DNA from: Leptolyngbya sp. FACHB-261
Lineage (GTDB): Bacteria > Cyanobacteriota > Cyanobacteriia > FACHB-261
Assembly (NCBI RefSeq): GCF_014696065.1
Contig: NZ_JACJPL010000026.1
Span: 124,001-188,000, forward strand
Length of the DNA: 64,000 bases
Direction: 5' to 3'
Shown here: positions 30,056 to 39,699 of the stretch, piece after piece
Position numbering within the stretch: the stretch's first letter is position 1
How the letters are laid out: every line of letters begins with the position of its first letter
Program-made: the position numbers and the translations under genes
The notes under the pieces: model-generated
What the model saw: only the letters and a program-made list of their open reading frames with translations
What the model was told of the DNA's origin: nothing
Database searches by the model: none

Positions 30056-30929
30056 AGCATAATTCTCCCAAGGCTTGCATTACCTGAATGTCAATAAGTT
30101 ACATTAGGCTAATTGTAACGGTTAAGAGCAATAAGTGGCAGATATATCGAATATAGCTCTAAAGACTTTTTTCAACAGCTTCATTGCTATGCCATGTCGT
30201 ATTTCTTTCCACCCAGTATTCTTTGCCGTTTTTGACGAGTCCCATCGAAGATTTCGAGTATTCTAATCTTCACCTGCAAGTGTCAGGTAGAAGTTGATTG
30301 ATTCTGAACTCATCAATCCAGACAATGACATCTCAATAAAGTTGCCACGTAGTTAGGCTACTGCATAGCTATATTTTCAAGCTATTGTCTGACGATCAAT
30401 TTCCAAATCACTTGCTTCTGACCAATTGCAGATAATCTTTCAACAACTAACTCAACCCATTCTGTAACAAGCCGATGATGAGATTGAGTAGTTTTCGGCA
30501 ACCTTCACAACTTCATTAGCGTTTGCAACTGCCCAAAGTTCAATCTACACTCACAAGTCAACGATTCAGCAACCTATCCGCGGGTAAATACGGAGCTGGA
30601 ACAGGCTTACCGATGGGTTAGACGATCATAGGCACGCCATATCTCTGCAACGTTACTTGATCAAATTGAGGCTATCAGAGCTGGGATGCCTGCTAGTTCA
30701 CAAAAGCTTTACATAACAACCAATTAGACCCACAACATGCAAAGTTTTCGTGAAGGCCTTTCTGTTCGGTCTCCAAAAGAGGATCTCAACCGTAACGAGG
30801 CAGCTGACCGCAAATATACAGAGGTGGGTCAAGCACGGCGAAATCCAAGCCTGCTCGTACTTCTGTAGGGTTTGTAGGGTTTCTGAGTATGTCCGCGACT
30901 GTATTCCAGCAAATCCCTAGGAGATTTTC
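30056..30929. other. Intergenic region of about 870 bp, no gene seen
   Basis: Divergent space between the 98-aa gene and the DUF4394 gene. It holds one small inverted repeat, GATTGAT (30296-30302) / ATCAATC (30312-30318). I find no convincing frame and no RNA gene. Confidence 0.3.
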
Positions 30930-31859
30930 ATGAGACTGAACAGATTCAATACAATCGCAGTCCTATTCGTCGCAACAGCTCTCACCTTGCTCAAGGACGT
31001 TCCAGCAGCGCAAGCTGCAACGACTCGGCTGTTTGGTCTCACCGAGAGCAATACCTTACTTTCCTTTGATCCTAATGATCCTGCTGAAACAAGACGTCTT
31101 AGCGTAACTGGCATCAACGGTACGTTGTTAGGAATTGACTTTCGTTCAGCCAACGGTTTGCTTTACGGTGTCACCGATAAGAATGGCATCTATACTATTG
31201 ACCTAGTTACCGGTGCTGCAACCTTACAAAATTCGCTCTCTCCCCTCGGCTTCACTAGCGGGCAGCAATCAGGGCTAGACTTTAACCCAGCTGCTGATCG
31301 TCTCCGGTTAGTTGGCAGCAATGATCAAAACTTCCGCATCAATGTTGATACGGGTGTAGTAGCTGACTTTGACCTCAACACGGTAGGTGTTCAGCCTGAC
31401 GCTAGCCTAGCTTATGCACCTGGAGATGTTAACGCTGGTGTAGACCCCAATATCACCGCCGCTGCATATACCAACGCATTCCGAGGCGCGCCCGCCGGTC
31501 GAACAACCCAACTGTATGGCATTGACTTTGCTCAGGATGTATTAGTTCTGCAAAATCCACCCAACGCTGGCACGCTGAACACTGTAGGTTCTTTAGGAGT
31601 TGATTTTGGAGCGCTGGGAGGATTTGACATCTTCTCACCTAGTAAGGGGATAAATACCGCCTTTGCAGCTTCTGGTTCAACCCTATACAAGATTGATCTA
31701 CCAACAGGAAAGGCAACAGCTCAAGGCACTATTGGTCGGGGCGACACTCCCCTGATTGGTCTAGCCGCAACCTCGGTTCCCGAACCTGCTACTCTCAGTA
31801 GCCTGATTGGTTTAGGAATTGTTGGTTTACTCAGCCGTCGTCGCCGCTCTGCTCAATAA
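30930..31859 (+). CDS. Secreted DUF4394 protein with PEP-CTERM anchor, 309 aa
   Basis: Signal peptide of about 29 residues (MRLNRFNTIAVLFVATALTL, cleavage near AQA-A). The body has repeated beta-propeller-like strands: TRLFGLTESNTLLSFDPNDP, GIDFRSANGLLYGVTD, QSGLDFNPAADRLRLVGSND, RTTQLYGIDFAQDVLV. This is the DUF4394 pattern. The C-terminus is a clear PEP-CTERM signal: VPEPATLSSLIGLGIVGLL followed by RRRRSAQ. Such proteins are processed by an exosortase and end up outside the cell or in the exopolysaccharide. AGGAG lies six bases before the ATG. No exosortase gene is in the window. Confidence 0.92.
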   Translation: MRLNRFNTIAVLFVATALTLLKDVPAAQAATTRLFGLTESNTLLSFDPNDPAETRRLSVTGINGTLLGIDFRSANGLLYGVTDKNGIYTIDLVTGAATLQNSLSPLGFTSGQQSGLDFNPAADRLRLVGSNDQNFRINVDTGVVADFDLNTVGVQPDASLAYAPGDVNAGVDPNITAAAYTNAFRGAPAGRTTQLYGIDFAQDVLVLQNPPNAGTLNTVGSLGVDFGALGGFDIFSPSKGINTAFAASGSTLYKIDLPTGKATAQGTIGRGDTPLIGLAATSVPEPATLSSLIGLGIVGLLSRRRRSAQ

Positions 31860-31902
31860 ATATAGGCTGTAGCTCCTACCGCAGATTACAATCAGCAGCT
31901 CA

Positions 31903-31945
31903 CAATTGCTTGAGGGCGTGGAAGTTCCACCTCCTCAGGCAATTG
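31903..31945 (+). terminator. Strong hairpin downstream of the DUF4394 gene
   Basis: CAATTGCTTGAGG (31903-31915) pairs with CCTCAGGCAATTG (31933-31945) at 12 of 13 positions plus a G-U pair, and an inner GTGG/CCAC stem extends it. It is 44 bp after the stop and followed by TTGCTTT, consistent with a Rho-independent terminator, though the U tract is weak. Confidence 0.6.
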
Positions 31946-32086
31946 CTTGCTTTAAGCATTTCAGCAAAAGCTACTCGCTTAATTGAGAACTAACAAACCC
32001 TACCCGATCGGGTGATTTAGCTTGCGGCAGCGGAACTATTTCTTTTTGACCTGTATCTTAGTCGATGGACAAGGTGAGGGCAAACG

Positions 32087-32665
32087 ATGCTACGGGGTAG
32101 TTTGATCAAGATTGGTTTGACAATCGGAATATTATTTAATGCTGGCTTGACAGAAACGGCATCAGCAACCTCAGCAGGCCCAATAGGACGGACGATTTTT
32201 GCTGAAAGCCCACAAACGGTTGAGCGTTATTTTGGACGCTATTGGACACGCCTAACTCAAACAGATGCACAGGGCAATACCACCCGAATCTACACCTATA
32301 ATCCTGCTCGGTTTCGGGGAGTGTTTCCTGAATCGAAGCGGATGAAATTTTACATCACCTTCGTTAATGATCGTGCGCAATCGGTCCACCTGGAGGACAT
32401 GTCGACTTACCTCAATCGGGTGCCTGATCGCATGGATAGTTTTTATGAGGTGGTCTTTGGCTATCGTCCATCACTCACCAATCCGGTTTATCACCGCCTG
32501 GTCAGTGACCCAGGTGGAGCCAATGGAACGCTGCAAGGACTGGCCTATTGCATGGAGCCAGGTACTGCCCTGGCTTTTGAGGCGGTGAGTGTTGCAGAAA
32601 TTGCCACGTTTGCAATGCTGAGTCGGGACGCCCGCTGTAATGCAAGCACCCCTGCTCCTCAGTGA
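32087..32665 (+). CDS. Secreted hypothetical protein, 192 aa
   Basis: Signal peptide (MLRGSLIKIGLTIGILFNAGLTETASA, cleavage about residue 27). The mature domain (SPQTVERYFGRYWTRLTQTD, FYITFVNDRAQSVHLEDM, FYEVVFGYRP) has two cysteines near the end (YCMEPG and DARCNAS) that could form a disulfide. No family recognised, although similar lone secreted proteins occur in cyanobacteria. Normal codon use, single gene. Confidence 0.72.
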   Translation: MLRGSLIKIGLTIGILFNAGLTETASATSAGPIGRTIFAESPQTVERYFGRYWTRLTQTDAQGNTTRIYTYNPARFRGVFPESKRMKFYITFVNDRAQSVHLEDMSTYLNRVPDRMDSFYEVVFGYRPSLTNPVYHRLVSDPGGANGTLQGLAYCMEPGTALAFEAVSVAEIATFAMLSRDARCNASTPAPQ

Positions 32666-32742
32666 CACTTGCTCTCGAAGCTTGCTCTCTTAATAGTCAG
32701 TGAGTTTGCACGGGGCGATCGCTGTTGGCTGGTATGAATGGC

Positions 32743-33963
32743 CTAGGTCCTGACAAAGTTAGCCGGGTCCTGATCGCGCCGATGGTTAGCTGGAATGGGG
32801 GGGGCCTGACCATCACCTACCAGGGCGGCAGTTTTCTCTAGGGCTTCCCTTAGCCGCTTTGCCGCGTAGATAGACATGTCCCGGGGTACATTAACCCTGT
32901 CGCGCAGATATCTCAGGGCAACATCAGACCCTGAGGGCGGCACACGAGTTTTGCCGGTCATCATGTAGGTTAGGGCGCAACGCAAGGCTTCATCAAACAA
33001 TCGGTCATCAGCGGGGTTGACTCGAATGATATTGGCACGGTGCTTGATCACGCGTTGAAGCGCTTCAATGCGGGAGGATTCAGGCTCTGGGTAAGTCACA
33101 TCAGGTAACCCAAACCAGGGGCCTTGATCCACCTGTGCCTTATTGAGTAGCATCTGGGGCTCCCCGTTTTCCCAGCAACCTCCCATCTGGGGGGGCAAAT
33201 CATGCACATGGGTATGAAAGTCACTCTGAGTACCGCGATAGGTCGGTCGGCTTTCCATCGCCGCAAACCAGCCTGCCAAGTGCCGGTTTTCCTCTCGTAG
33301 TGAGTAGCCTTTGTAGTAGTAAAGACTGGCATTCATACGCTCGACATAGGGCGTAAAAATAACGTCAGCTGTGCTGAATTCCTCTAGAAAATAAGGGCCT
33401 GGAGTGCTGCTTAGGGCGTCCTCAACCTTGACCGCTATGCCTTTGAATTGGTCTCGGTTGCGCTGCTCTTGCCGAGGTGACCCGGCCGGATAGCAAAGCC
33501 AGGAACACCAGGCTCTAAAGAGAACTCGTTCCAGCCGCCGTAGCGGCAGCACCTTGGGGTCTTGCATACCAGGCCCCAAAGGTCCGAAGACCTGTTCCAG
33601 GGCGAGCAAGATGTCATCGCTTTCCGTGATCACGCGACCATCCAGCTCGATGGCCGGCAGCATACCTGACGGCACTTTGCGTTTGTACCAGCTCTCTTTC
33701 TCCCCATAGCAGAACATTGTTACTTTCTCGATGCGGTAGGGGATCTGCTTTTCCTCTAACCACAGCCAGACTTTCTGACAATAGGGGCACCAAGCGTGGT
33801 TGTCGCGGTATAGCGTTACGCGCACATCAGCTTCAGTCTGACCGAATAAGCGCAAACGGGCTTGAGCATTGGTGGGCCCGTTGACGGTATCAACTTGAAA
33901 GTTCGTGAGCGTTTCAAGCTCTGGCCAGCTGAGAGGAGATAGGGTCATGGAGTTGGGAGTCAT
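32743..33963 (-). CDS. Glutathione S-transferase family protein with N-terminal thioredoxin fold, about 406 aa
   Basis: The thioredoxin-like domain carries a glutaredoxin-type active site, [21 protein letters not shown], then [23 protein letters not shown], which supplies the cis-Pro and glutathione gamma-glutamyl contacts. An all-helical GST C-domain follows. An extra 120-residue C-terminal region ([20 protein letters not shown] onward) is unusual for a plain GST and matches longer plant/cyanobacterial forms. I start at ATG 33963; the frame is open 24 codons further upstream, without better support. It would act in the cytosol in redox or conjugation reactions. Confidence 0.85.
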   Translation of the reverse strand: MTPNSMTLSPLSWPELETLTNFQVDTVNGPTNAQARLRLFGQTEADVRVTLYRDNHAWCPYCQKVWLWLEEKQIPYRIEKVTMFCYGEKESWYKRKVPSGMLPAIELDGRVITESDDILLALEQVFGPLGPGMQDPKVLPLRRLERVLFRAWCSWLCYPAGSPRQEQRNRDQFKGIAVKVEDALSSTPGPYFLEEFSTADVIFTPYVERMNASLYYYKGYSLREENRHLAGWFAAMESRPTYRGTQSDFHTHVHDLPPQMGGCWENGEPQMLLNKAQVDQGPWFGLPDVTYPEPESSRIEALQRVIKHRANIIRVNPADDRLFDEALRCALTYMMTGKTRVPPSGSDVALRYLRDRVNVPRDMSIYAAKRLREALEKTAALVGDGQAPPIPANHRRDQDPANFVRT

Positions 33964-34281
33964 TGTGAGCTTAAAATCACCAGTTTTAGATGGTTCCGAT
34001 CGATTTTGTAGGAGCCAAACTCTAATGCAAATCAAAATTTACAGTCGATGATTAATTGTAAACCAGTCCCACATTCAAAAGCTCAAGGTAGTTTAGCCCT
34101 GAACATCCACAGATACACTTGAAGGATCGTCCCGAACGACTGCCCCCTTCGGTTAAAAAATTTCAGGTTATAGACGCGAACAGGGTGCAGAAGCATTGGA
34201 AAGTTATGCCCAATACAAAACTATTTGAGTGAATTTAGTGTAGTTTTAGCTGTACTGAAGAAAATATAGGGAGACTTGTGC

Positions 34282-35220
34282 GTGGTTGTTTCATCGGGAT
34301 TGCCTCCCATTTTTGCCCAAACGCCAATCGCTCTGGTAGCAGCAGAGGTAGTCGCAGAATTTCCAGCCAATACATTTCTAGAAAGTATTGCTGTCAGTCC
34401 TGATAACACTCTGTTTATCACTGATCACTTAAATGGCAGCGTCTGGCGCATTGGTGCCGACGGTCAGACCATCCTTCATGCCAAGATTGCTGGAAAGGCA
34501 ACGGGGCTTGTCTGTCTGCCGAACGGCAACCTTCTACTCAGTGCTTGGGATGAACAGAATGTTGCTACTGTGTTCAACATCTCACCGGACGGAGAAACTA
34601 GTGTTTTAGTAACGCTGCCTGATGCCATATTCCTCAATGGCATGACACCTTTGAGCGGCGGCTCGCTTCTAGACGGCACCGAACCCATCTTAATTGCTGA
34701 CTCCTACCGTGGAGTTATTTGGCTACTCAATGTGCCTGAAAAAACAGTTCACATCTGGCTTGAGCACCCTTACTTAGTCCGCAGTTCTCCTGACAAAGAA
34801 TTTCCAGCAGTTAATGGGCTGAAAATTTATGATGGAGTGTTATACGCATCCAACACCGAGAAAATGCAACTAGTCAAAATCCCCATAGTGAATGGGCAAC
34901 CTGGAGAACCAGAAGTTTTTGTGACTCCGATTAATCTGGATGACTTTGCCTTTGATCAAGAAGGTAATCTCTACGGAACTACTCACATTTACAACAGTGT
35001 TGTGAGAATTGCACCAGAAGGAACTGTAACCGTGATTGCGGAAGCGGAAGCAGGTATGACAGGCAGCACTGCCCTTGCATTTGGACGGGGTGAAAGCGAC
35101 CGCACAAGTGTTTACGTTGTCACCAATGGCGGTATGTCATTTCCACCTGCTACAGGAGTGGAACTGGCTAAGGTCATTCGCCTAGAAGCTGGCATTCCAG
35201 GATTGCCGATTGGGAAGTAA
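34282..35220 (+). CDS. SMP-30/gluconolactonase-like beta-propeller protein, about 312 aa
   Basis: Six-bladed propeller signatures: FLESIAVSPDNTLFITDHLNGSVWRI, GLVCLPNGNLLLSAWD, LIADSYRGVIWLLN, AVNGLKIYDGVLYASNTEKMQL, LDDFAFDQEGNLYGTTHIYN. These resemble SMP-30/LRE-like lactonases. Start is probably GTG 34282 (GGGAGA upstream); TTG 34276 is possible, and a stop lies just before. The N-terminus (VVSSGLPPIFAQTP) looks like the last part of a signal peptide whose basic start is missing, so the gene may be 5'-truncated. First of three plus-strand genes with short gaps. Confidence 0.8.
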   Translation: MVVSSGLPPIFAQTPIALVAAEVVAEFPANTFLESIAVSPDNTLFITDHLNGSVWRIGADGQTILHAKIAGKATGLVCLPNGNLLLSAWDEQNVATVFNISPDGETSVLVTLPDAIFLNGMTPLSGGSLLDGTEPILIADSYRGVIWLLNVPEKTVHIWLEHPYLVRSSPDKEFPAVNGLKIYDGVLYASNTEKMQLVKIPIVNGQPGEPEVFVTPINLDDFAFDQEGNLYGTTHIYNSVVRIAPEGTVTVIAEAEAGMTGSTALAFGRGESDRTSVYVVTNGGMSFPPATGVELAKVIRLEAGIPGLPIGK

Positions 35221-35234
35221 ATCATTCTGAGCCA

Positions 35235-35807
35235 ATGCAGCCCCTGAACAATGCTGACGATCCTCCAGTTACCATCCATGTACTTCACCGAGTAAAGCCA
35301 GGTTGTGAAGCTACCTTCGAGCAGGTCCTTGGCGACTTAATCACTGCTGCCCATTCTTATGAAGGACATCTTGGTGTGAATGTGTTTCGCTCTGGTAATA
35401 ACACAAACCCCGAATATCAAGTTGTCTTCAAGTTTGACCAGGGAAGTCATTTCAAACAGTGGGAGTCATCGGCAATTCGGCAGCAATTGTTAACGCGAGT
35501 TAACCAGCTAACCGTTGATGCGGGGCAAATCTCGGTTCTCACTGGGCTAGAAACCTGGTTCACCTTACCAACCAAACCCGGATTGCCACCGCCCCCTCGT
35601 TACAAAATGTTTGTAATTACGTGGGCAACTATTTTTGTCCTGATTAGTTTAATGAATCAGCTGGTGATTCCACTATTGCACTCCCTACCATCCCTGCTCG
35701 GAACGCTGATCGTAACTGGACTCATGGTATTCCTGATGACCTACGTCGTTATGCCACGAATAACCAAGTTGTTTGCGCAATGGCTATATCCAAAAGCGAA
35801 ACATTGA
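35235..35807 (+). CDS. Antibiotic-biosynthesis-monooxygenase-domain membrane protein, 190 aa
   Basis: Residues about 12-100 form an ABM (dimeric alpha-beta barrel) domain: VTIHVLHRVKPGCEATFEQVLGDL, YEGHLGVNVFR, YQVVFKFDQGSHFKQWESSA. Two membrane segments follow (about 127-147 FVITWATIFVLISLMNQLV and 153-174 LLGTLIVTGLMVFLMTYVVM). This ABM-plus-two-TM form is known as a cytosolic domain anchored in the membrane; its substrate is unknown. It starts 14 bp after the propeller gene and precedes the F420-reductase-like gene, so the three are probably co-transcribed. Confidence 0.85.
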   Translation: MQPLNNADDPPVTIHVLHRVKPGCEATFEQVLGDLITAAHSYEGHLGVNVFRSGNNTNPEYQVVFKFDQGSHFKQWESSAIRQQLLTRVNQLTVDAGQISVLTGLETWFTLPTKPGLPPPPRYKMFVITWATIFVLISLMNQLVIPLLHSLPSLLGTLIVTGLMVFLMTYVVMPRITKLFAQWLYPKAKH

Positions 35808-35842
35808 GCAGATCAATAAACTCACCCAATAGAAGTATCACC

Positions 35843-36478
35843 ATGACTATGAAGATTGGCATTATCGGTGCGGGCAATATGGGCACCGGCATGGGCAAAT
35901 TCTGGGCGAAAAACGGGCATCAGCTTATGTTCAGCTATTCACGCAGTTTAGAAAAACTGAAGGCAACGGCAGCCTCTGTCAGCGCAGATACTTTGACAGG
36001 CACGCCTGCTGAAGCTGTGCAATTTGCTGATGTCGTTGTGCTATCGGTCGCTTGGGCTGCGGTTGAAGATGCACTGCAGCAAGCAGGTTCATTGGATAGC
36101 AAGATCCTGTTTAGTTGTGTCAATGCTCTTTTGCCTGACATGAGTGGATTGGCTGTTGGCACAACCACATCCGCCGCTGAGGAAATCGCCAAACTAGCAC
36201 CTGGTGCCCGCTTGGTAGAATCGATGCCATTATTTGCGGAGGTGTTGCATTCTCCCTCCACCCAGTTTAATGGGCAGACTCCAACTGTGTTTTACTGCGG
36301 GGATGATGCGGAAGCCAAGACAATTGTGGCTGGCTTGCTGCAAGAAACGGAGTGTGAGGCCATTGATGCGGGGCCCCTCCGAAATGCCCGCTATGTTGAA
36401 CCCGCAGGAATGCTGTTAGTGCAGCTTGCCTACGCACAGCAAATGGGACAAGTGGCAATAAAACTCTTACAGCGTTGA
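35843..36478 (+). CDS. NADPH-dependent F420 reductase-like Rossmann protein, about 211 aa
   Basis: The N-terminus MKIGIIGAGNMGTGMGKFWAKNGHQLMFSYSRS has the dinucleotide-binding Gly pattern of the F420:NADP oxidoreductase / NADP-binding family. ADVVVLSVAWAAVEDAL and a C-terminal helical part (RYVEPAGMLLVQLAYAQQMGQ) follow. Start chosen at ATG 35843 (MTMKIG); the frame is open further upstream but that would overlap the preceding gene. Cyanobacterial members often act on NADP(H) with substrates other than F420. Likely last gene of the three-gene run, followed by a hairpin. Confidence 0.85.
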   Translation: MTMKIGIIGAGNMGTGMGKFWAKNGHQLMFSYSRSLEKLKATAASVSADTLTGTPAEAVQFADVVVLSVAWAAVEDALQQAGSLDSKILFSCVNALLPDMSGLAVGTTTSAAEEIAKLAPGARLVESMPLFAEVLHSPSTQFNGQTPTVFYCGDDAEAKTIVAGLLQETECEAIDAGPLRNARYVEPAGMLLVQLAYAQQMGQVAIKLLQR

Positions 36479-36487
36479 ATTAGCATC

Positions 36488-36509
36488 CTCGCCCCTTCAG
36501 AGGGGCGAG
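36488..36509 (+). terminator. Hairpin after the F420-reductase-like gene
   Basis: CTCGCCCCT (36488-36496) and AGGGGCGAG (36501-36509) form a perfect 9-bp GC-rich stem with a TCAG tetraloop, 9 bp after the stop. The following AAATCCTCT is a poor U tract, but position and stem strength support a terminator. Confidence 0.65.
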
Positions 36510-36526
36510 AAATCCTCTACCGTTTG

Positions 36527-36680
36527 CTATGCGGTGAGTACAGTGCGCCCTTGCGTCAAATTCTCCTGGTTGATCATCAGCTTCGGGCGAGCAACACGGG
36601 CGATCAATTGGCTCAAAATTGAGGTTTCAGGAAGCTCGCCGCTTAAGGCTGGGGTAAGGCATGGATGCAGCGATTGCTAG
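36527..36680 (-). pseudogene. Possible C-terminal remnant of an unknown gene
   Basis: A minus-strand frame ending at 36527 reads GELPETSILSQLIARVARPK, then LMINQENLTQGRTVLTA and a stop. It looks like the tail of a real protein but is closed upstream by a TAG after about 49 codons. The rest of 36681-36912 holds nothing I recognise. Confidence 0.25.
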
Positions 36681-36912
36681 TCAGCCTGTGGGGTGAAAGA
36701 CCGTCACAGTTCAGCCGTGAATACAGGCGGTTGTTTGGTGTACCCCCGTCTCGCAATATTACTCAGCTAAAAATGTGCCTATACCCAACTCGTCTGAGCG
36801 GCTACAGAATTGGTATGATTTTTGCGCTCGCCAGGTGCCAATAACTTTCGGAGTTCGATATGAAGAGATTTGTTTAATGCTTAATGACTTGTTCTGGCGT
36901 CCTTCATAGCTT

Positions 36913-37275
36913 TCATGGCCGCAAGTAACGACTGCTTAGAATAATGGCTCTCCAAAATAGCCATACTAGAAAGCTATAGAACATAATATTCAGAACAAAT
37001 GTTGCTGGGTTCCTAGAGATATAATCCTCCAACCCGACTTTGCCCCAGCCGCTTGTGGGAGAACCTATTTCGTGATCCCAAACCATTGGCAATAGGAAGC
37101 CTGCCCTTTGCTCACCAAATTTACACTGATCTATCTGACAGGGTTCTTTTATGCACAACTGCTGGCAGTTAGCTGGCCGTTTGTAGCCTAAGGAGGATAT
37201 CGTCAAACCTGTTCCAACCAGGATAATTAGGACAGTTAGGATTACTCTATAACCCAAAAAGCCAAGTTTTGACAT
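36913..37275 (-). CDS. Hypothetical membrane protein with two TM segments, 120 aa
   Basis: Start ATG 37275, preceded by GGAGGAG eight bases upstream; an upstream in-frame start lacks this. TM1 is about residues 9-29 (VILTVLIILVGTGLTISSL). A periplasmic loop has four cysteines (CQQLCIKEPCQIDQC) likely to form disulfides. TM2 is near the end (FVLNIMFYSFLVWLFWRAIIL). No family recognised. Single gene. Confidence 0.65.
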   Translation of the reverse strand: MSKLGFLGYRVILTVLIILVGTGLTISSLGYKRPANCQQLCIKEPCQIDQCKFGEQRAGFLLPMVWDHEIGSPTSGWGKVGLEDYISRNPATFVLNIMFYSFLVWLFWRAIILSSRYLRP

Positions 37276-37359
37276 CAGCTTGACTCCTCCCTTTAGGTTG
37301 TCGAAACCCATTAACCACTAGGATCTCATAACAACTCGCTTTAAAGAAACGATCGTAAT

Positions 37360-38112
37360 CTACTGTGCTGTATAGCCACCATCAATAACCAAGTTATGCC
37401 CGGTGATGTAAGAAGCATCGTCAGAACATAGCCAAGCTACTGCTTTAGCAATCTCCTCTGGTTTTCCACCCCGCTTGAGAGGTACACTTGCCTCCATTTG
37501 CTCCAGGGTGTCATCAGGAACCTCAGCAAGCAAATCAGTCAGAATTAGACCTGGGCTAACGCAGTTGACCCGAACACCTTGTCCCCCGTATTCCATGGCG
37601 GCTGTTCGGGTTAGAGCCACTACGCCGCCTTTGGCTGCGGTGTAGCTGGCGAAGTTGGGCACACCGATTACACCACCGCCTTGAGATGCCATATTGACAA
37701 TCGCTCCACCTCCGCTTTTGAGCAGAGCTGGAATCTCATATTTCATAGACAACCACACTGCTTTCAGGTTGACGCTCAATTCTGAGTCCCATCCCTGCTC
37801 TGACAGTTCAACTAGAGGGACCGCTTTACCAGTCCCAGCATTGTTGAAAACACAATCGAGCCGGCTATAAGTCTCTAAAGTCTTGGTGATCAGTACCTCA
37901 ATATCTGCTGCCTTCGTTACATCAGTTTTAACGAAAAAACCATCACCACCAGTCGCTTTGACCTGACGAACTGTTTCCTCCCCTTCTGCCTCTCTGCGGG
38001 CCGCAACAACGACCTTCACTCCTTGTCTGGCTAACTCAATTGCAGTGGCTCGACCGATGCCAGAACTTCCACCCGTGACGATCGCGACCTTCCCACTTAG
38101 CCCAAGGCTCAT
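37360..38112 (-). CDS. Short-chain dehydrogenase/reductase (SDR), classical, 250 aa
   Basis: Rossmann motif TGGSSGIGRA, NNAG in CVFNNAGTG, catalytic Ser in NMASQGGG, and YTAAK as Tyr-x3-Lys; the end CSDDASYITGHNLVIDGGYTAQ is typical of FabG-like SDRs. Start preferred at the second ATG (38112), with GGGAG eight bases upstream; an ATG five codons earlier is possible. Probable NADP-dependent oxidoreductase of unknown substrate. Single gene. Confidence 0.88.
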   Translation of the reverse strand: MSLGLSGKVAIVTGGSSGIGRATAIELARQGVKVVVAARREAEGEETVRQVKATGGDGFFVKTDVTKAADIEVLITKTLETYSRLDCVFNNAGTGKAVPLVELSEQGWDSELSVNLKAVWLSMKYEIPALLKSGGGAIVNMASQGGGVIGVPNFASYTAAKGGVVALTRTAAMEYGGQGVRVNCVSPGLILTDLLAEVPDDTLEQMEASVPLKRGGKPEEIAKAVAWLCSDDASYITGHNLVIDGGYTAQ

Positions 38113-38127
38113 GTTGCTAGCTCCCAT

Positions 38128-38878
38128 TTACACCTGCTTTTGGACAATTTAGGAAAAATGTTGGCAATTGTCTATCAATTTCTTGCGATCGTGCTTTGAA
38201 GATATCTTCTTGACTGCACCTTGCAATGATTTAACAGTCCAGTGTTGCTTACACCCACCGCCAATAACTTCTGCATCATAGTCAATTGACTTGCATCAGT
38301 AGGCATGTATAGGCTCTGTTAGTTTGCTGTGAGGTTGTAGTTACGAAGTTGCTAGATACAGACATGTGCAATAAGCTAGCCGAACTTGACCTTGCTTATC
38401 ACAGTAACGAGTATGTGAGTCTGATAACTCTGAAACAAGTTCTCCTAAAGCAAAAACTTTGGAGCGTATCCCTAGCTCCGAGCTAACCTAACCAAGCCAG
38501 TAGAGAAAAGATCTAAAGAATGTGTTCCTAAAACTGGGGCACAGAATTGGTTGAGGCTCCTATCGGCATCCTCACGGCAATTTCTTTCTTAGCTTAAATT
38601 CGGCAAGGATAAAGCGAACTAACGGCAAAATCGAGTGGCGGCTAATAGAGCTGAACTTAAGCGTGGAACCTCCCATCCATTGATATCCAACACCCACAGG
38701 AAACCTTTCTATTACAGCTCTACAATCATTCAACAGGCTAAGGCTCAAACCAGCCGCTAGAAACAACCTTGACAACAACCGCAATGGCTTTCGGCAGTCT
38801 GCTTTTACCGACTTGTCAGGCGAATTGGCTAAGGGAATTTTGCTGATGTTATAGATGTCAAAAGATGGCTGAGCTGTT
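38128..38878. other. Intergenic region of about 750 bp, no supported gene
   Basis: A 125-codon minus-strand frame (38572-38949) overlaps the DUF924 gene's 3' end and shows no recognisable motif, so I do not call it. No strong repeats or RNA genes seen. Confidence 0.3.
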
Positions 38879-39529
38879 TTAAGGATTGGAGAGAAATTGC
38901 GATAGGTCAGAGGGCATCGAACGTGTATGTACGAGCTGGCCAGTCGCAAGGTACTCCAGTTCCTCGGGAGTTGATTGGCGCCCTAGGACCTCGTTGCGAT
39001 GAGGCTGACGGCCAAACAGGGCAATCACGTCTCGATGTCTACGCGCTTGCCCTGCAGAAAACTCCAGCAACGGTCGATGCTCCGGTGGCGCTTCCTGCAC
39101 AAGGCCATCTGCCAGCTTGATCGCTAGCTCTAGGTTGCTGAGATCCTCAGCATGCCCTAGTGGTAGCAAGAAGAAGGTCTTCTCCCAAGGAGTCTCAAGA
39201 GCTGCGTAGTGACCAAGGTCGATTCCTTCAAGGGTCAGTGCCCGAGCCTTCGAGTCCTGAGCGAAGGCTTGAGCCGTTCCCCGATAGATAGTTCGTGAGA
39301 ACTGGTCGAGGACGAGGATCAGTGCGAGGCGTGACTGTGGCTCGCACGACCAGGCATCGAGTTCACCCTGCACAGCTCGTTCCAGCAGTGGTGCAAAATG
39401 CTCGGTTACCTCAGCGTTGGTTCCTCCACGAAACCACCTATCCCACTGCCGAACCATTGCTGCTTGAGCAGGGTTTGCTTGGCTGGGAAACCAGAACTGA
39501 AGAACGTCTTCGGGCCGTTCAGTTTTCAA
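38879..39529 (-). CDS. DUF924 family protein, 216 aa
   Basis: Recognised from PEDVLQFWFPSQANPAQ, WDRWFRGG, LALILVLDQFSRTIYRGTAQAF, ARALTLEGIDLGHY, FFLLPLGHAEDLSNLE, HRDVIALFGRQPHRNEVLGR and STPEELEYL. It is an all-helical TPR-like cytosolic protein of unknown function, common in proteobacteria and also a frequent single-gene passenger in accessory regions. Full length. The DNA looks more GC-rich than its flanks, which fits acquisition. Confidence 0.88.
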   Translation of the reverse strand: MKTERPEDVLQFWFPSQANPAQAAMVRQWDRWFRGGTNAEVTEHFAPLLERAVQGELDAWSCEPQSRLALILVLDQFSRTIYRGTAQAFAQDSKARALTLEGIDLGHYAALETPWEKTFFLLPLGHAEDLSNLELAIKLADGLVQEAPPEHRPLLEFSAGQARRHRDVIALFGRQPHRNEVLGRQSTPEELEYLATGQLVHTRSMPSDLSQFLSNP

Positions 39530-39699
39530 GATGAACCTTCCTTCTTCTTAATTTGTTGTTAAACACAGCTTCCTTGTTTAAATTGGTTAAATCACCGGTT
39601 CGGGTATTTAGGCAGAAATGTTCAGGGGCTATAGGATGAACTCGAACGGTAGTCAAAAAGTCCCTTTTCGCGCGTTGCAAAAGAATTTCTATGCTGCTT

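Noticed and set aside
38572-38949. 125-codon minus-strand frame
   Set aside because: Overlaps the DUF924 gene by about 70 bp, has no motif I recognise and no good ribosome site; its composition looks like chance.
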